A stretch of DNA of 64,000 bases from Caballeronia novacaledonica (GTDB lineage: Bacteria; Pseudomonadota; Gammaproteobacteria; Burkholderiales; Burkholderiaceae), in assembly GCF_900258035.1 (NCBI RefSeq), contig NZ_OGTP01000001.1, positions 744,001-808,000 on the forward strand. The letters run 5' to 3'. The position numbers and the translations under genes are program-made. Shown one piece after another: positions 9,511 through 16,504 of the stretch. The notes below the pieces were generated by a model, which worked only from the letters and a program-made list of their open reading frames with translations, did no database searches and had not been told where the DNA came from. Within the stretch, counting starts at the first letter, position 1. Each line of letters opens with the position of its first letter.

Positions 9511-10113
9511 GTGAAAACCGATACCGAATCGCATCTGCGCATGACCCAACGTCGCAAGGAAGGTCACGAGAAGAAACAGGCCGCCGCCGATCATGAAAAA
9601 GGCCTGCTGATCGTGAATACCGGCAACGGCAAGGGCAAGACCACGGCGGCGTTCGGCATGGCCGTGCGCGTGCTCGGTCATGGCATGAAGCTCGGCGTCG
9701 TGCAGTTCATCAAGGGCGCGCTGCATACCTCCGAGCGCGATTTTCTCGGCGCGATCGCGCATTGCGATTTCGTCACGATGGGCGACGGCTACACCTGGAA
9801 CACGCAGAATCGCGAAGCCGACATGGCCACCGCGCGCAAAGGCTGGAACGAGGCGCGGCGCATGATCGAAAGCGGCGAGTACCGGATGGTCGTGCTCGAT
9901 GAGCTGAACACCGTGCTCAAGTACGAATATCTGCCGCTCGATGAAGTGCTCGGCGTGCTGCAGGCGCGCCCCGCGATGCTGCACGTGGTCGTGACGGGAC
10001 GCCATGCGCCCGATGCGTTGATCGAACTCGCCGACCTCGTCACCGAGATGCGGCTCGTGAAGCATCCGTATCGCGAGCAGGGCGTGAAAGCGCAACGCGG
10101 CGTCGAGTTCTGA
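9511..10113 (+). CDS. cobO: Cob(I)yrinic acid a,c-diamide adenosyltransferase
   Basis: 200 residues from a GTG start (MKTDTESHLRMTQRRKEGHE), chosen because GGAG lies just upstream and family members start with this sequence. The N-terminal basic region is followed by the P-loop NTGNGKGKTTAAFG at about residues 37-50, VQFIKGALHTSERDFL, and VVLDELNTVLKY. This is the CobO/BtuR type, which transfers the adenosyl group from ATP to the cobalt of the corrinoid. cobB follows after five bases, so the two are co-transcribed. Confidence 0.93.
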   Translation: MKTDTESHLRMTQRRKEGHEKKQAAADHEKGLLIVNTGNGKGKTTAAFGMAVRVLGHGMKLGVVQFIKGALHTSERDFLGAIAHCDFVTMGDGYTWNTQNREADMATARKGWNEARRMIESGEYRMVVLDELNTVLKYEYLPLDEVLGVLQARPAMLHVVVTGRHAPDALIELADLVTEMRLVKHPYREQGVKAQRGVEF

Positions 10114-10118
10114 ACGCG

Positions 10119-11417
10119 ATGCCCGGCTGCCCCGCTCTTTTCATCGGCGCGAGCGCGTCGCATCAAGGCAAGACCACGGTGACGGCCGCGCTCGCGCGCC
10201 ATCACGCGCGCCGTGGCCTGAACGTGCGCGTATTCAAGACCGGCCCGGATTTTCTCGACCCGATGATCCTCGAACGTGCATGCGGCGCGCCCGTCTATTC
10301 GCTGCATCTGTCGATGGTCGGGCTGGACGCGTGCCGCGCCCTGCTCGCGCAGGCTGCGCGCGAGGCCGATCTCATTCTCATCGAAGGCGTGATGGGCCTC
10401 TTCGACGGCACGCCCAGCAGCGCCGATCTCGCTGCCGCGTTCAACGTGCCCGTGCTCGCCGTGATCGGCGCGCACGGCATGGCGCAGACGTTCGGCGCGA
10501 TCGCGTTCGGGCTCGCGCGTTATCGCGCGGATGTGCCGTTTCACGGCGTGCTTGCGAATCGCGTCGCGTCGGCGCGTCATGCGCAGATGTTGTCGGAGAC
10601 CATTCCCGACGGATTGCACTATTGCGGCCATCTGTCGAACGCGGACGATATCGCGCTGCCCGAGCGCCATCTCGGCCTCACGCAGCCGGAAGAAGTCGCG
10701 GGCCTCGACGCGCGCCTGGATCGCGCCGCCGATGCAATCGCACACACCACGCTCGCGGATCTGCCGCCGCCCGTTCATTTCGACGATGCAACGCTTCCCG
10801 CGCCGCCGCGTCTGCTCGACGGCATGCATATCGCGATTGCGCGCGATGCCGCGTTCTCGTTCGTCTATCCGGCGAACGTCGATCTGCTCGTCGCGATGGG
10901 CGCGCGCGTCAGCACGTTTTCGCCGCTGGCCGACGCGCCCGCGCCCCACGACGCCGATGCGCTCTATCTTCCCGGCGGATATCCCGAGCTGCATGCGGCG
11001 ACGCTCGCCGTGAATGCGCGCACGCGTGAATCGATCGGCGAGCACGTCGCGAAGCACAAGCCGATCGTCGCGGAATGCGGCGGCATGCTCTATCTGCTCG
11101 ACACGCTGACGGACCTCGAAGGAACACGGCACGCGATGCTCGGCCTGCTCCCCGGCGATGCCGCGATGCAACGCAAGCTGTCGCGCCTCGCGATGCAGCG
11201 CATGGACACCAAGCACGGCGCGATGACGGGCCACACGTTCCATTACTCGACGCTGAATACGCCGATGCAACCGGTCCTCGAAGCGAAACACGCGACGACC
11301 GGCACATCGGGCGAAGCGCTCTATCGACACGGCCCGGTCACGGCCACGTACATGCACGCGTACTGGCCGTCGAATCCGGCCGCAGCCGCCGCGCTCTTTC
11401 GCGGCGAATCACTATGA
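10119..11417 (+). CDS. cobB: Hydrogenobyrinic/cobyrinic acid a,c-diamide synthase
   Basis: 432 residues. The N-terminal half is a dethiobiotin-synthetase-like ATPase with the P-loop region IGASASHQGKTTVTAAL and VFKTGPDFLDPMILE. The C-terminal half is a class I glutamine amidotransferase with LPGGYPELHA and the nucleophile motif AECGGMLYLL, and ends GPVTATYMHAYWPSNP. The enzyme amidates the a and c carboxylates using glutamine and ATP. It lies directly after cobO and its stop overlaps the next ATG (ATGA). Confidence 0.93.
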   Translation: MPGCPALFIGASASHQGKTTVTAALARHHARRGLNVRVFKTGPDFLDPMILERACGAPVYSLHLSMVGLDACRALLAQAAREADLILIEGVMGLFDGTPSSADLAAAFNVPVLAVIGAHGMAQTFGAIAFGLARYRADVPFHGVLANRVASARHAQMLSETIPDGLHYCGHLSNADDIALPERHLGLTQPEEVAGLDARLDRAADAIAHTTLADLPPPVHFDDATLPAPPRLLDGMHIAIARDAAFSFVYPANVDLLVAMGARVSTFSPLADAPAPHDADALYLPGGYPELHAATLAVNARTRESIGEHVAKHKPIVAECGGMLYLLDTLTDLEGTRHAMLGLLPGDAAMQRKLSRLAMQRMDTKHGAMTGHTFHYSTLNTPMQPVLEAKHATTGTSGEALYRHGPVTATYMHAYWPSNPAAAAALFRGESL

Positions 11418-11656
11418 CGACCACGCAAGACATTCGCCCGCCGCTCGATCTCGCCTTCACGATCGAGCGCGCCAAGACTCAGACGCCCATCGGCTCGCCA
11501 TGCACCGACGTGTGCAAGCTCGATCCCGAAACGGGCTTGTGCCTCGGCTGCTTCAGAAGCCGTGAAGAGATCAAGACCTTCAGATCGATGGACGATGCCG
11601 CGAAGCTCGATTTATTCGATGCATTGCTCGCGCGGCGCGCGGCCAGCGGGAAATAG
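11414..11656 (+). CDS. DUF1289 family protein
   Basis: 80 residues. The core SPCTDVCKLDPETGLCLGCF holds the four-cysteine pattern (C-x3-C-x7-C-x2-C) that defines DUF1289 proteins, followed by RSREEIKTFRSM. The family is small, probably metal-binding and of unknown role. Translation is likely coupled to cobB through the ATGA overlap, which places it in the cobO-cobB unit. The N-terminal extension of about 30 residues is longer than the minimal domain. A specific cobalamin function is not shown by the sequence. Confidence 0.8.
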   Translation: MTTTQDIRPPLDLAFTIERAKTQTPIGSPCTDVCKLDPETGLCLGCFRSREEIKTFRSMDDAAKLDLFDALLARRAASGK

Positions 11657-11684
11657 CAAGCGCGGCCCGAATCGCGACGCGTCC

Positions 11685-11912
11685 TCAGTGGCACGGAAAG
11701 CCGAGCAGATGCCGGCCGTCGTGAACGAATTCGTGGACGTACATGCCCGAAAAAATCGACGTCGCGCCCTGCTCCGCGCCGACGAAATAGAGGGCGAGCA
11801 GCAGCATCAGGCCGATGAAAACAGCCCACGGCAGCACTTCGCGCACCGGAATGGGCACGGGTGCATCGAGCGAAGGAGACACCGGAAAGGCCGGCGTGCT
11901 GGAAGCATTCAT
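11685..11912 (-). CDS. cbtB: CbtB-type cobalt transporter subunit
   Basis: 75 residues. One transmembrane helix (VLPWAVFIGLMLLLALYFVG, about residues 26-45) is followed by the histidine-rich C-terminus YVHEFVHDGRHLLGFPCH, which is the CbtB signature. CbtB normally works with the five-helix CbtA in cobalamin-regulated cobalt uptake. No cbtA lies downstream or elsewhere in this window. A cobalamin riboswitch sits directly upstream, as is usual for this family. The ATG is preceded by GAGAACCCTC-type sequence rather than a strong ribosome site. Confidence 0.88.
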   Translation of the reverse strand: MNASSTPAFPVSPSLDAPVPIPVREVLPWAVFIGLMLLLALYFVGAEQGATSIFSGMYVHEFVHDGRHLLGFPCH

Positions 11913-11954
11913 GAGGGTTCTCCAGGGAAAAGCGCGTCCCGATTGACGAAGAGC

Positions 11955-12065
11955 CTGCAGCGGGGTCTGACTCGCGGCGCAACGCTTTCGCGCTGACGCA
12001 CGCATACAGTGGCGCGACCGTGCCGGGTTTGCACCGGCTTCCTCGCACTGCAGTGCTTGCCATTC
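11955..12065 (-). promoter_or_regulatory. Short cobalamin riboswitch upstream of cbtB
   Basis: On the minus strand the segment reads GAGGAAGCCGGTGCAAACCC, then GGCACGGTCGCGCCACTGT, a GCGTCAGCGCGAAAGCG hairpin, and finally GAGTCAGACC, the B12-box equivalent. This order matches cobalamin riboswitches found ahead of cbtB/cbtA genes. It is shorter and differs from the cobW switch in the core (GGTCGCGCCACTGT rather than CCCCGCAACGGTAAG). It should turn off cbtB when cobalamin is abundant. The ends are approximate. Confidence 0.9.
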
Positions 12066-12116
12066 TATGACGATCGGCGGCAAAGTTAAACGATTCCGAA
12101 TTGCCCGGCGACTTCC

Positions 12117-12680
12117 TTGGAACTCATTCTGCTGTGTCACGCCGCCACGCGCGCAATGAAAACCGGCCACTTTCCCACCGGCGACGAACTCGCCGAACAT
12201 GACGCCCGTTCGCAGCTTCGAATCGACCAACGTAATAGGCGCGTCATCGCGAGCCCTTCACGCGTGGCCCGTCAGACGGCGGAATGGATCGCGGACGAAT
12301 TCGAAATCGTCCCGGCCTTCGACGATATCGACTATGGACACTGGCGCGGGCGCTCGATACGCGAGATCGGCGAACGCGAGCCCGGGCATGTCGCCGCGTG
12401 GCTTGCCGATTCGCAAGCGCGTCCGCACGGCGGGGAAAGCGTCGCCATGCTCGCGGCGCGCGTCGCGCGAGGACTTGCGTTCATCGATGAACCGGATGCG
12501 CACGAGCGCTGCGTCGTCGTCACGCATGCGATCGTCGTGAAGGTGGCGCTCGCGCATGTGCTCGGCATGCCGCTCCAGTCCGTCTACGGGATGAATTTCG
12601 CGCCGCTCTCGTCTACGGTGCTGAAGCGCGCCTCGCCCGCCGACGCATGGGCCGCCGAATTGCCGCACGAGCCGGCCTGA
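12117..12680 (+). CDS. Histidine phosphatase family protein with altered RHG motif
   Basis: 187 residues from a TTG start. It resembles the phosphoglycerate mutase/alpha-ribazole phosphatase superfamily: VIASPSRVARQTAEW (second active-site Arg), FDDIDYGHWRGRSIREI, HGGESVAMLAARVARGL and VVVTHAIVVKVALAHVLG with the second catalytic His. The usual N-terminal RHG is replaced by CHA (LILLCHAAT), so the first phosphate-binding Arg is missing while the phospho-accepting His remains. It is divergent from the cbtB riboswitch, which hints at a cobalamin-linked role such as alpha-ribazole phosphate cleavage. That role is inference. Confidence 0.75.
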   Translation: MELILLCHAATRAMKTGHFPTGDELAEHDARSQLRIDQRNRRVIASPSRVARQTAEWIADEFEIVPAFDDIDYGHWRGRSIREIGEREPGHVAAWLADSQARPHGGESVAMLAARVARGLAFIDEPDAHERCVVVTHAIVVKVALAHVLGMPLQSVYGMNFAPLSSTVLKRASPADAWAAELPHEPA

Positions 12681-12759
12681 ACTTCGTCGCTAGCAAAGCG
12701 CTCAAACGAGCAGCGCGCCGCACGCGCGGTCCGCCCCCGAACCGATTCAGGAGACTCAG

Positions 12760-13131
12760 ATGGCGCATTACGTGGATGGATTCGTCGTACCCGTGCCGAT
12801 CGACAAGATCGATGCCTATCGCAGCATGGCGGAAGCCGCCGGCAAGATCTGGCTGGAGCACGGCGCGCTGCAATTCGTCGAGACCCTCGCCGACGACGTC
12901 AAGCCCGGCAAGCTAACGTCGTTTCCGCAGAGCGTGCAAATGAAGGAAGGCGAGACTGTCGTGTTCTCGTATATCGTCTACGAGTCGCGCGAGCAGCGCG
13001 ATAGCGTCAACGCGAAAGTGATGGAAGACCCGCGCCTCAAGTCGATGATGGAGTCCGGCGAGCCGCCGTTCGATCCTCAACGCATGTTCTTCGGCGGCTT
13101 CACGACGCTCGTCGAACTCGAGCGCGGCTGA
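12760..13131 (+). CDS. DUF1428 family protein
   Basis: 123 residues beginning MAHYVDGFVVPVPIDKIDAY, with EHGALQFVETLADDV, TVVFSYIVYESREQRD and the ending FDPQRMFFGGFTTLVEL. These are the marks of DUF1428, a dimeric alpha/beta barrel (ferredoxin-like) family of unknown activity related to YciI/ABM folds. A strong ribosome site (AGGAG, six bases before the ATG) fixes the start. The next gene encodes another small ferredoxin-fold protein, so the two may form one unit with a 41-base gap. Confidence 0.85.
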   Translation: MAHYVDGFVVPVPIDKIDAYRSMAEAAGKIWLEHGALQFVETLADDVKPGKLTSFPQSVQMKEGETVVFSYIVYESREQRDSVNAKVMEDPRLKSMMESGEPPFDPQRMFFGGFTTLVELERG

Positions 13132-13172
13132 TCGTTCTATTTTTGACCTTACGGTGAAGGAAACGCATCGAC

Positions 13173-13487
13173 ATGTATATCGCCATGAACCGCTTCAAGA
13201 TCGTGCCCGGCGCCGAAGCCGACTTCGAACGCCTCTGGACCAGCCGCGACACGCATCTCAAGGACGTGCCGGGATTCGTGGAGTTTCATCTGCTCAAAGG
13301 CCCGGCGAAGGACGATCACGTGCTCTATTCGAGCCATACGATCTGGGCGAATCAGGCAGCGTTCGAGGACTGGACGCGTTCGGATGCGTTTCGCGCCGCG
13401 CATCGCAACGCCGGCGGCGAAACGCGGCAGCTTTATCTCGGGCATCCGGAGTTCGAAGGCTTCGAGGTGATTCAGACCGTCAAATAA
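13173..13487 (+). CDS. Antibiotic biosynthesis monooxygenase-type (ABM) protein
   Basis: 104 residues: MYIAMNRFKIVPGAEADFER, then KDVPGFVEFHLLKGP and VLYSSHTIWANQAAFEDWTRSDAF. This is the dimeric ABM ferredoxin-like fold shared by IsdG-type haem-degrading and quinone-modifying monooxygenases. The W of DWTRS and the pattern FHLLKG are close to the HmoB/IsdG-like group, but the haem-binding residues cannot be confirmed by eye. It follows the DUF1428 gene on the same strand. A precise substrate cannot be given. Confidence 0.8.
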   Translation: MYIAMNRFKIVPGAEADFERLWTSRDTHLKDVPGFVEFHLLKGPAKDDHVLYSSHTIWANQAAFEDWTRSDAFRAAHRNAGGETRQLYLGHPEFEGFEVIQTVK

Positions 13488-13594
13488 GACGCCGATGCGC
13501 GCTTTCGAACGATCGCGCGCTTTTCGCCGAACACGCGAGTTTTACATGCGTGTGAAAAAACGCGCTTCGATGCGTGCGCTCTTGTCCGACGTTT

Positions 13595-13906
13595 TCAGGC
13601 CTTCGCGCCGCGCGCCATGCGCTGCAATGTCGACGAATCGATCGCCGCCGCGCAGATGCGCACCGCTTCTTTCAGCGTGCGCGGCCGGCCCGCGCCGAAT
13701 TGCGATTCGAGCATCGCGACGGCGCGCACGCGCTCGTCACTGCCGAGTTTTTCGCCGGTCGCAAGCTCCAGCACCGAGATGAAGTAAGCCGCCGGCGGTG
13801 CGGCGGACGCATGCGGGAGCGCCTTGCGGTTCCCGCCGGCGTTGTCACCGCCGTCCTCGCGCGCGGGAATCCACGGGTGCCACTTGCTGTCGTATCGACT
13901 TTTCAT
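13595..13906 (-). CDS. Conserved-looking hypothetical protein, 103 residues
   Basis: I do not recognise the family. The N-terminal third is polar (MKSRYDSKWHPWIPARED) and the middle and end look alpha-helical: AAYFISVLELATGEKLGSDE, then RVRAVAMLESQFGAG and TLKEAVRICAAAIDSSTL. No signal peptide or membrane segment is visible. No convincing ribosome site precedes the ATG. It is downstream of and in the same direction as the ornithine-cyclodeaminase-like gene, 123 bases away. The codon pattern is consistent with a real gene but nothing indicates its role. Confidence 0.6.
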   Translation of the reverse strand: MKSRYDSKWHPWIPAREDGGDNAGGNRKALPHASAAPPAAYFISVLELATGEKLGSDERVRAVAMLESQFGAGRPRTLKEAVRICAAAIDSSTLQRMARGAKA

Positions 13907-14029
13907 GGGTAGTTCGCTGGCTCGATTGCTGTGGCGCGTGTTTCGCGCCGTTGATCTCGCGACGCCGTTGCGCCTCTTTCATTAAACAGACACTCAGCAA
14001 GTACCGTTCCAAGCAAACGAATTCTCCAC

Positions 14030-14962
14030 TCAATGCGGCGCGCCGCTTTCCTCCGACAAAACCGCACGCGCCACGCGGCAGGTCGCAAGATCCCACGCCG
14101 CACAGCCGACCGATTTGAACACCACCGGACGCGCTGCTTCCTTAGGCGCGGCGAGCGCTTCGGCAAGCGCATGCACCGCGTTCCAGTCGACGCCCGCGAG
14201 AATGAAATCGCCGGCTTCGTGACGCGCGCCCGCGAGATCGTCGACGTACAGCTCGCTCGCATGCACGGTCGCGGCGGCGATCTCGGCGGCATCGGCGGTG
14301 AAGGCGCCCACGCCGATCACGAGCCGCCCACGGCGCGCGGGCATCGTGTAGACGGGCGTTTTGCTCGTGGTCGCGGCGATGACGACATCGATCGAATCGG
14401 GAATCGTGGCCTCTTCGAGCGCGGCGAGATTGCCCGAAGCCGATGCATGCGCGGCGCAAAACTCGCGCGCGCGTTCGGGACGCGAGCCCTGCACGCGGAT
14501 ACACGCATCGGGATACACGGCGGCGAGCGCTTCGACGTGATACGCGGCCTGCTTGCCCGTGCCGATCACGAGCACTTCGCGCGGCGCGCCGGCATGCAGC
14601 GCGCGGATCGCGAGCATCGACACCGATGCCGTGCGGCGCCCCGTCACGGTCGGGCCATCGAGCATGAATTGCGGCACGCCTGTCATGGCGTCGTAGGCGG
14701 TGACCTGGCCGTGGATCGTCGGCAGGCCGCGCGCGCCATTGCCGGCGCAGACGTTCACGAGCTTGTGCATCGCGATATCGGCGGCGCTCGCGGGCATCGA
14801 GAGCATTACGCCGCCCTCGATCGGCACGACCATGCGCTCCGGACTCACGATGCGGCCCGCCGCGTAGTCGAGCATCGTCGCGGCGAGCATGTCCACGAGC
14901 CGGTCATATGGCACGAGGCGCGCGGTTTGGGCTTCGTCGAAACTCTGGATCGTTGCGGTCAT
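14030..14962 (-). CDS. Ornithine cyclodeaminase/ketimine reductase family protein
   Basis: 310 residues from the ATG giving MTATIQSFDEAQTARLVPYD. The family motifs are present: LVNVCAGNGARGLPTIHGQV near the substrate site, GRRTASVSMLAIRAL, the Rossmann VLVIGTGKQAAYHVEAL, and VIAATTSKTPVY. Substrates in this family include ornithine, pyrroline-2-carboxylate and piperideine-2-carboxylate. The sequence resembles the bifunctional pyrroline/piperideine-2-carboxylate reductases (LhpI type), which is my best guess. It stands alone between a hypothetical gene and a divergent PPK2 gene. A second member of this superfamily, eutC, lies in the ectoine cluster. Confidence 0.78.
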   Translation of the reverse strand: MTATIQSFDEAQTARLVPYDRLVDMLAATMLDYAAGRIVSPERMVVPIEGGVMLSMPASAADIAMHKLVNVCAGNGARGLPTIHGQVTAYDAMTGVPQFMLDGPTVTGRRTASVSMLAIRALHAGAPREVLVIGTGKQAAYHVEALAAVYPDACIRVQGSRPERAREFCAAHASASGNLAALEEATIPDSIDVVIAATTSKTPVYTMPARRGRLVIGVGAFTADAAEIAAATVHASELYVDDLAGARHEAGDFILAGVDWNAVHALAEALAAPKEAARPVVFKSVGCAAWDLATCRVARAVLSEESGAPH

Positions 14963-15216
14963 CGGGTTCGCTCGCTGTGGACGTTGAGGAGGTGACAATG
15001 CCATCGGCATGCCATCGAAGTGCCGGAACATTCTAACGGCGCACGAGGCCGCGTCACAAAGCGGTCAGCCGGATTTGAGACTGCGCGCGCCGCTTTCTAC
15101 AATGCCTGAATCGATGCGTGTCATACGATCGCCATCGAAGATCGGCATAATCGGCCGTCCCGCGCCGCCCCGGTCGTCACGACGGCGGCAGTCCAAGAAC
15201 GCCCACGGAGTCCTTC

Positions 15217-16113
15217 ATGAACCAGACAGAAAAACAGCGGCGCTTTCACGCCGACATCATCGACAGCTATGACGAAGAGTTCGAGATGGAGGTCGACGAT
15301 CGCTTCCTGGACGGCGAATCGACGTTCTCCGAAGAAGAGCGGCTGTTGCGCAAGACCTATTTCCGCGAGCTGTTTCGCTTGCAAGGCGAACTCGTGAAGC
15401 TGCAGGACTGGGTCGTGAACAAGGGGCATCGGCTCGTCGTGCTGTTCGAGGGACGTGATGCGGCGGGCAAAGGCGGCGCGATCAAACGCATCACGCAACG
15501 GCTGAATCCGCGCGTGTGCCGCGTGGCCGCGCTTCCCGCGCCGAACAATCGCGAGCGCACGCAGTGGTACTTCCAGCGTTACGTTTCGCACTTGCCGGCG
15601 GCGGGAGAGATCGTGCTCTTCGACCGGAGCTGGTACAACCGCGCGGGCGTCGAGCGCGTGATGAATTTCTGCAGCGACGAAGAGTATGAAGAATTTTTCC
15701 GCTCGGTTCCCGAGTTCGAGAAGATGCTGGTGCGCAGCGGCATTCAGATCATCAAGTACTGGTTCTCGATCACCGACGACGAACAGGAAGTGCGCTTCGA
15801 AGCGCGTATTGAAGATCCGCTCAAGCAGTGGAAGCTGAGCCCGATGGATCTGGAAAGCCGCCGCCGCTGGGAAGCGTACACGGCCGCGAAGGAAGTCATG
15901 CTTCAGCGCACGCACATTCCGGACGCGCCGTGGTGGGTCGTGCAGGCCGTCGACAAGAAGCGTGCGCGCCTGAACTGCATTCATCACCTGTTGAGCCAGG
16001 TGCCGTATCACGAGATCGAGCATCAGCCGATCGAGTTGCCTGACCGCGTGTTCAATCCCGATTATCTGCGTCAGCCCGTGCCGGATGAAATGTACGTTCC
16101 CGAAATTTATTGA
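15217..16113 (+). CDS. ppk2: Polyphosphate kinase 2 (PPK2)
   Basis: 298 residues, a one-domain PPK2. Walker A is VLFEGRDAAGKGGAIKRI at about residues 76-92 and the lid/Walker B region is VLFDRSWYNRAGVERVM. The phrase RERTQWYFQRYVSHLPAAGE is also diagnostic. These enzymes phosphorylate nucleotides, usually GDP or ADP, with inorganic polyphosphate. The N-terminal acidic segment (DIIDSYDEEFEMEVDDRFLD) is normal for class I members. GGAG lies six bases before the ATG. It appears monocistronic, followed by a convergent small gene. Confidence 0.95.
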   Translation: MNQTEKQRRFHADIIDSYDEEFEMEVDDRFLDGESTFSEEERLLRKTYFRELFRLQGELVKLQDWVVNKGHRLVVLFEGRDAAGKGGAIKRITQRLNPRVCRVAALPAPNNRERTQWYFQRYVSHLPAAGEIVLFDRSWYNRAGVERVMNFCSDEEYEEFFRSVPEFEKMLVRSGIQIIKYWFSITDDEQEVRFEARIEDPLKQWKLSPMDLESRRRWEAYTAAKEVMLQRTHIPDAPWWVVQAVDKKRARLNCIHHLLSQVPYHEIEHQPIELPDRVFNPDYLRQPVPDEMYVPEIY

Positions 16114-16134
16114 CCTTCTATTGCGCGGATTGCG

Positions 16135-16362
16135 TCAGCAGCAGTTGTTGCACGGAACATGCTTCACGGCGACATTGCTGCGCTGACGCGCCACGGTGTG
16201 ACGCAGCGCGAACTGATAGGCGTGCTGCGAACCCTTCACCATCATCACGAACATCACCTGCGCGAGATTGAAGTCGAGCGTGACCATCAGGCGCGTCAGC
16301 AGTAGCAGTGGCAGCACCACCGCCGGCTGATACAGTTGTCTTGCGATCAAGTCTTTCATCAT
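16135..16362 (-). CDS. Small hydrophobic protein with Cys-rich C-terminus
   Basis: 75 residues from ATGATG (MMKDLIARQLYQPAVVLPLL), preceded by a clear ribosome site (AGGGAGCC). The first 40 residues contain a hydrophobic segment (PAVVLPLLLLTRLMVTLDF) and a second weaker one around QVMFVMMV. The protein ends HVPCNNCC, four cysteines-rich residues at the extreme C-terminus. I recognise no family. The unusual ending could bind metal or take part in thiol chemistry, which is speculative. It lies between convergent PPK2 and the terminator of the efflux operon. Confidence 0.6.
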   Translation of the reverse strand: MMKDLIARQLYQPAVVLPLLLLTRLMVTLDFNLAQVMFVMMVKGSQHAYQFALRHTVARQRSNVAVKHVPCNNCC

Positions 16363-16469
16363 CGGCTCCCTATCCCATGAATAGAATTTTAAGGATCCGA
16401 GCCCTGCGGATAAACGCTCCGCAGGTGAAGACATATGTTCCGTGAGGCGAACAATCGACAGACGCTCCA

Positions 16470-16498
16470 ACAAAATGGCCCTGCTCGACGCAGGGCCA
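16470..16498 (-). terminator. Rho-independent terminator of the efflux operon
   Basis: An inverted repeat TGGCCCTGC / GCAGGGCCA with a five-base loop lies just past the opcM-like stop codon. On the minus strand it is followed by TTTTG. It would end transcription of the llpE-ceoA-ceoB-opcM unit. Confidence 0.8.
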
Positions 16499-16504
16499 AT
16501 TCCA

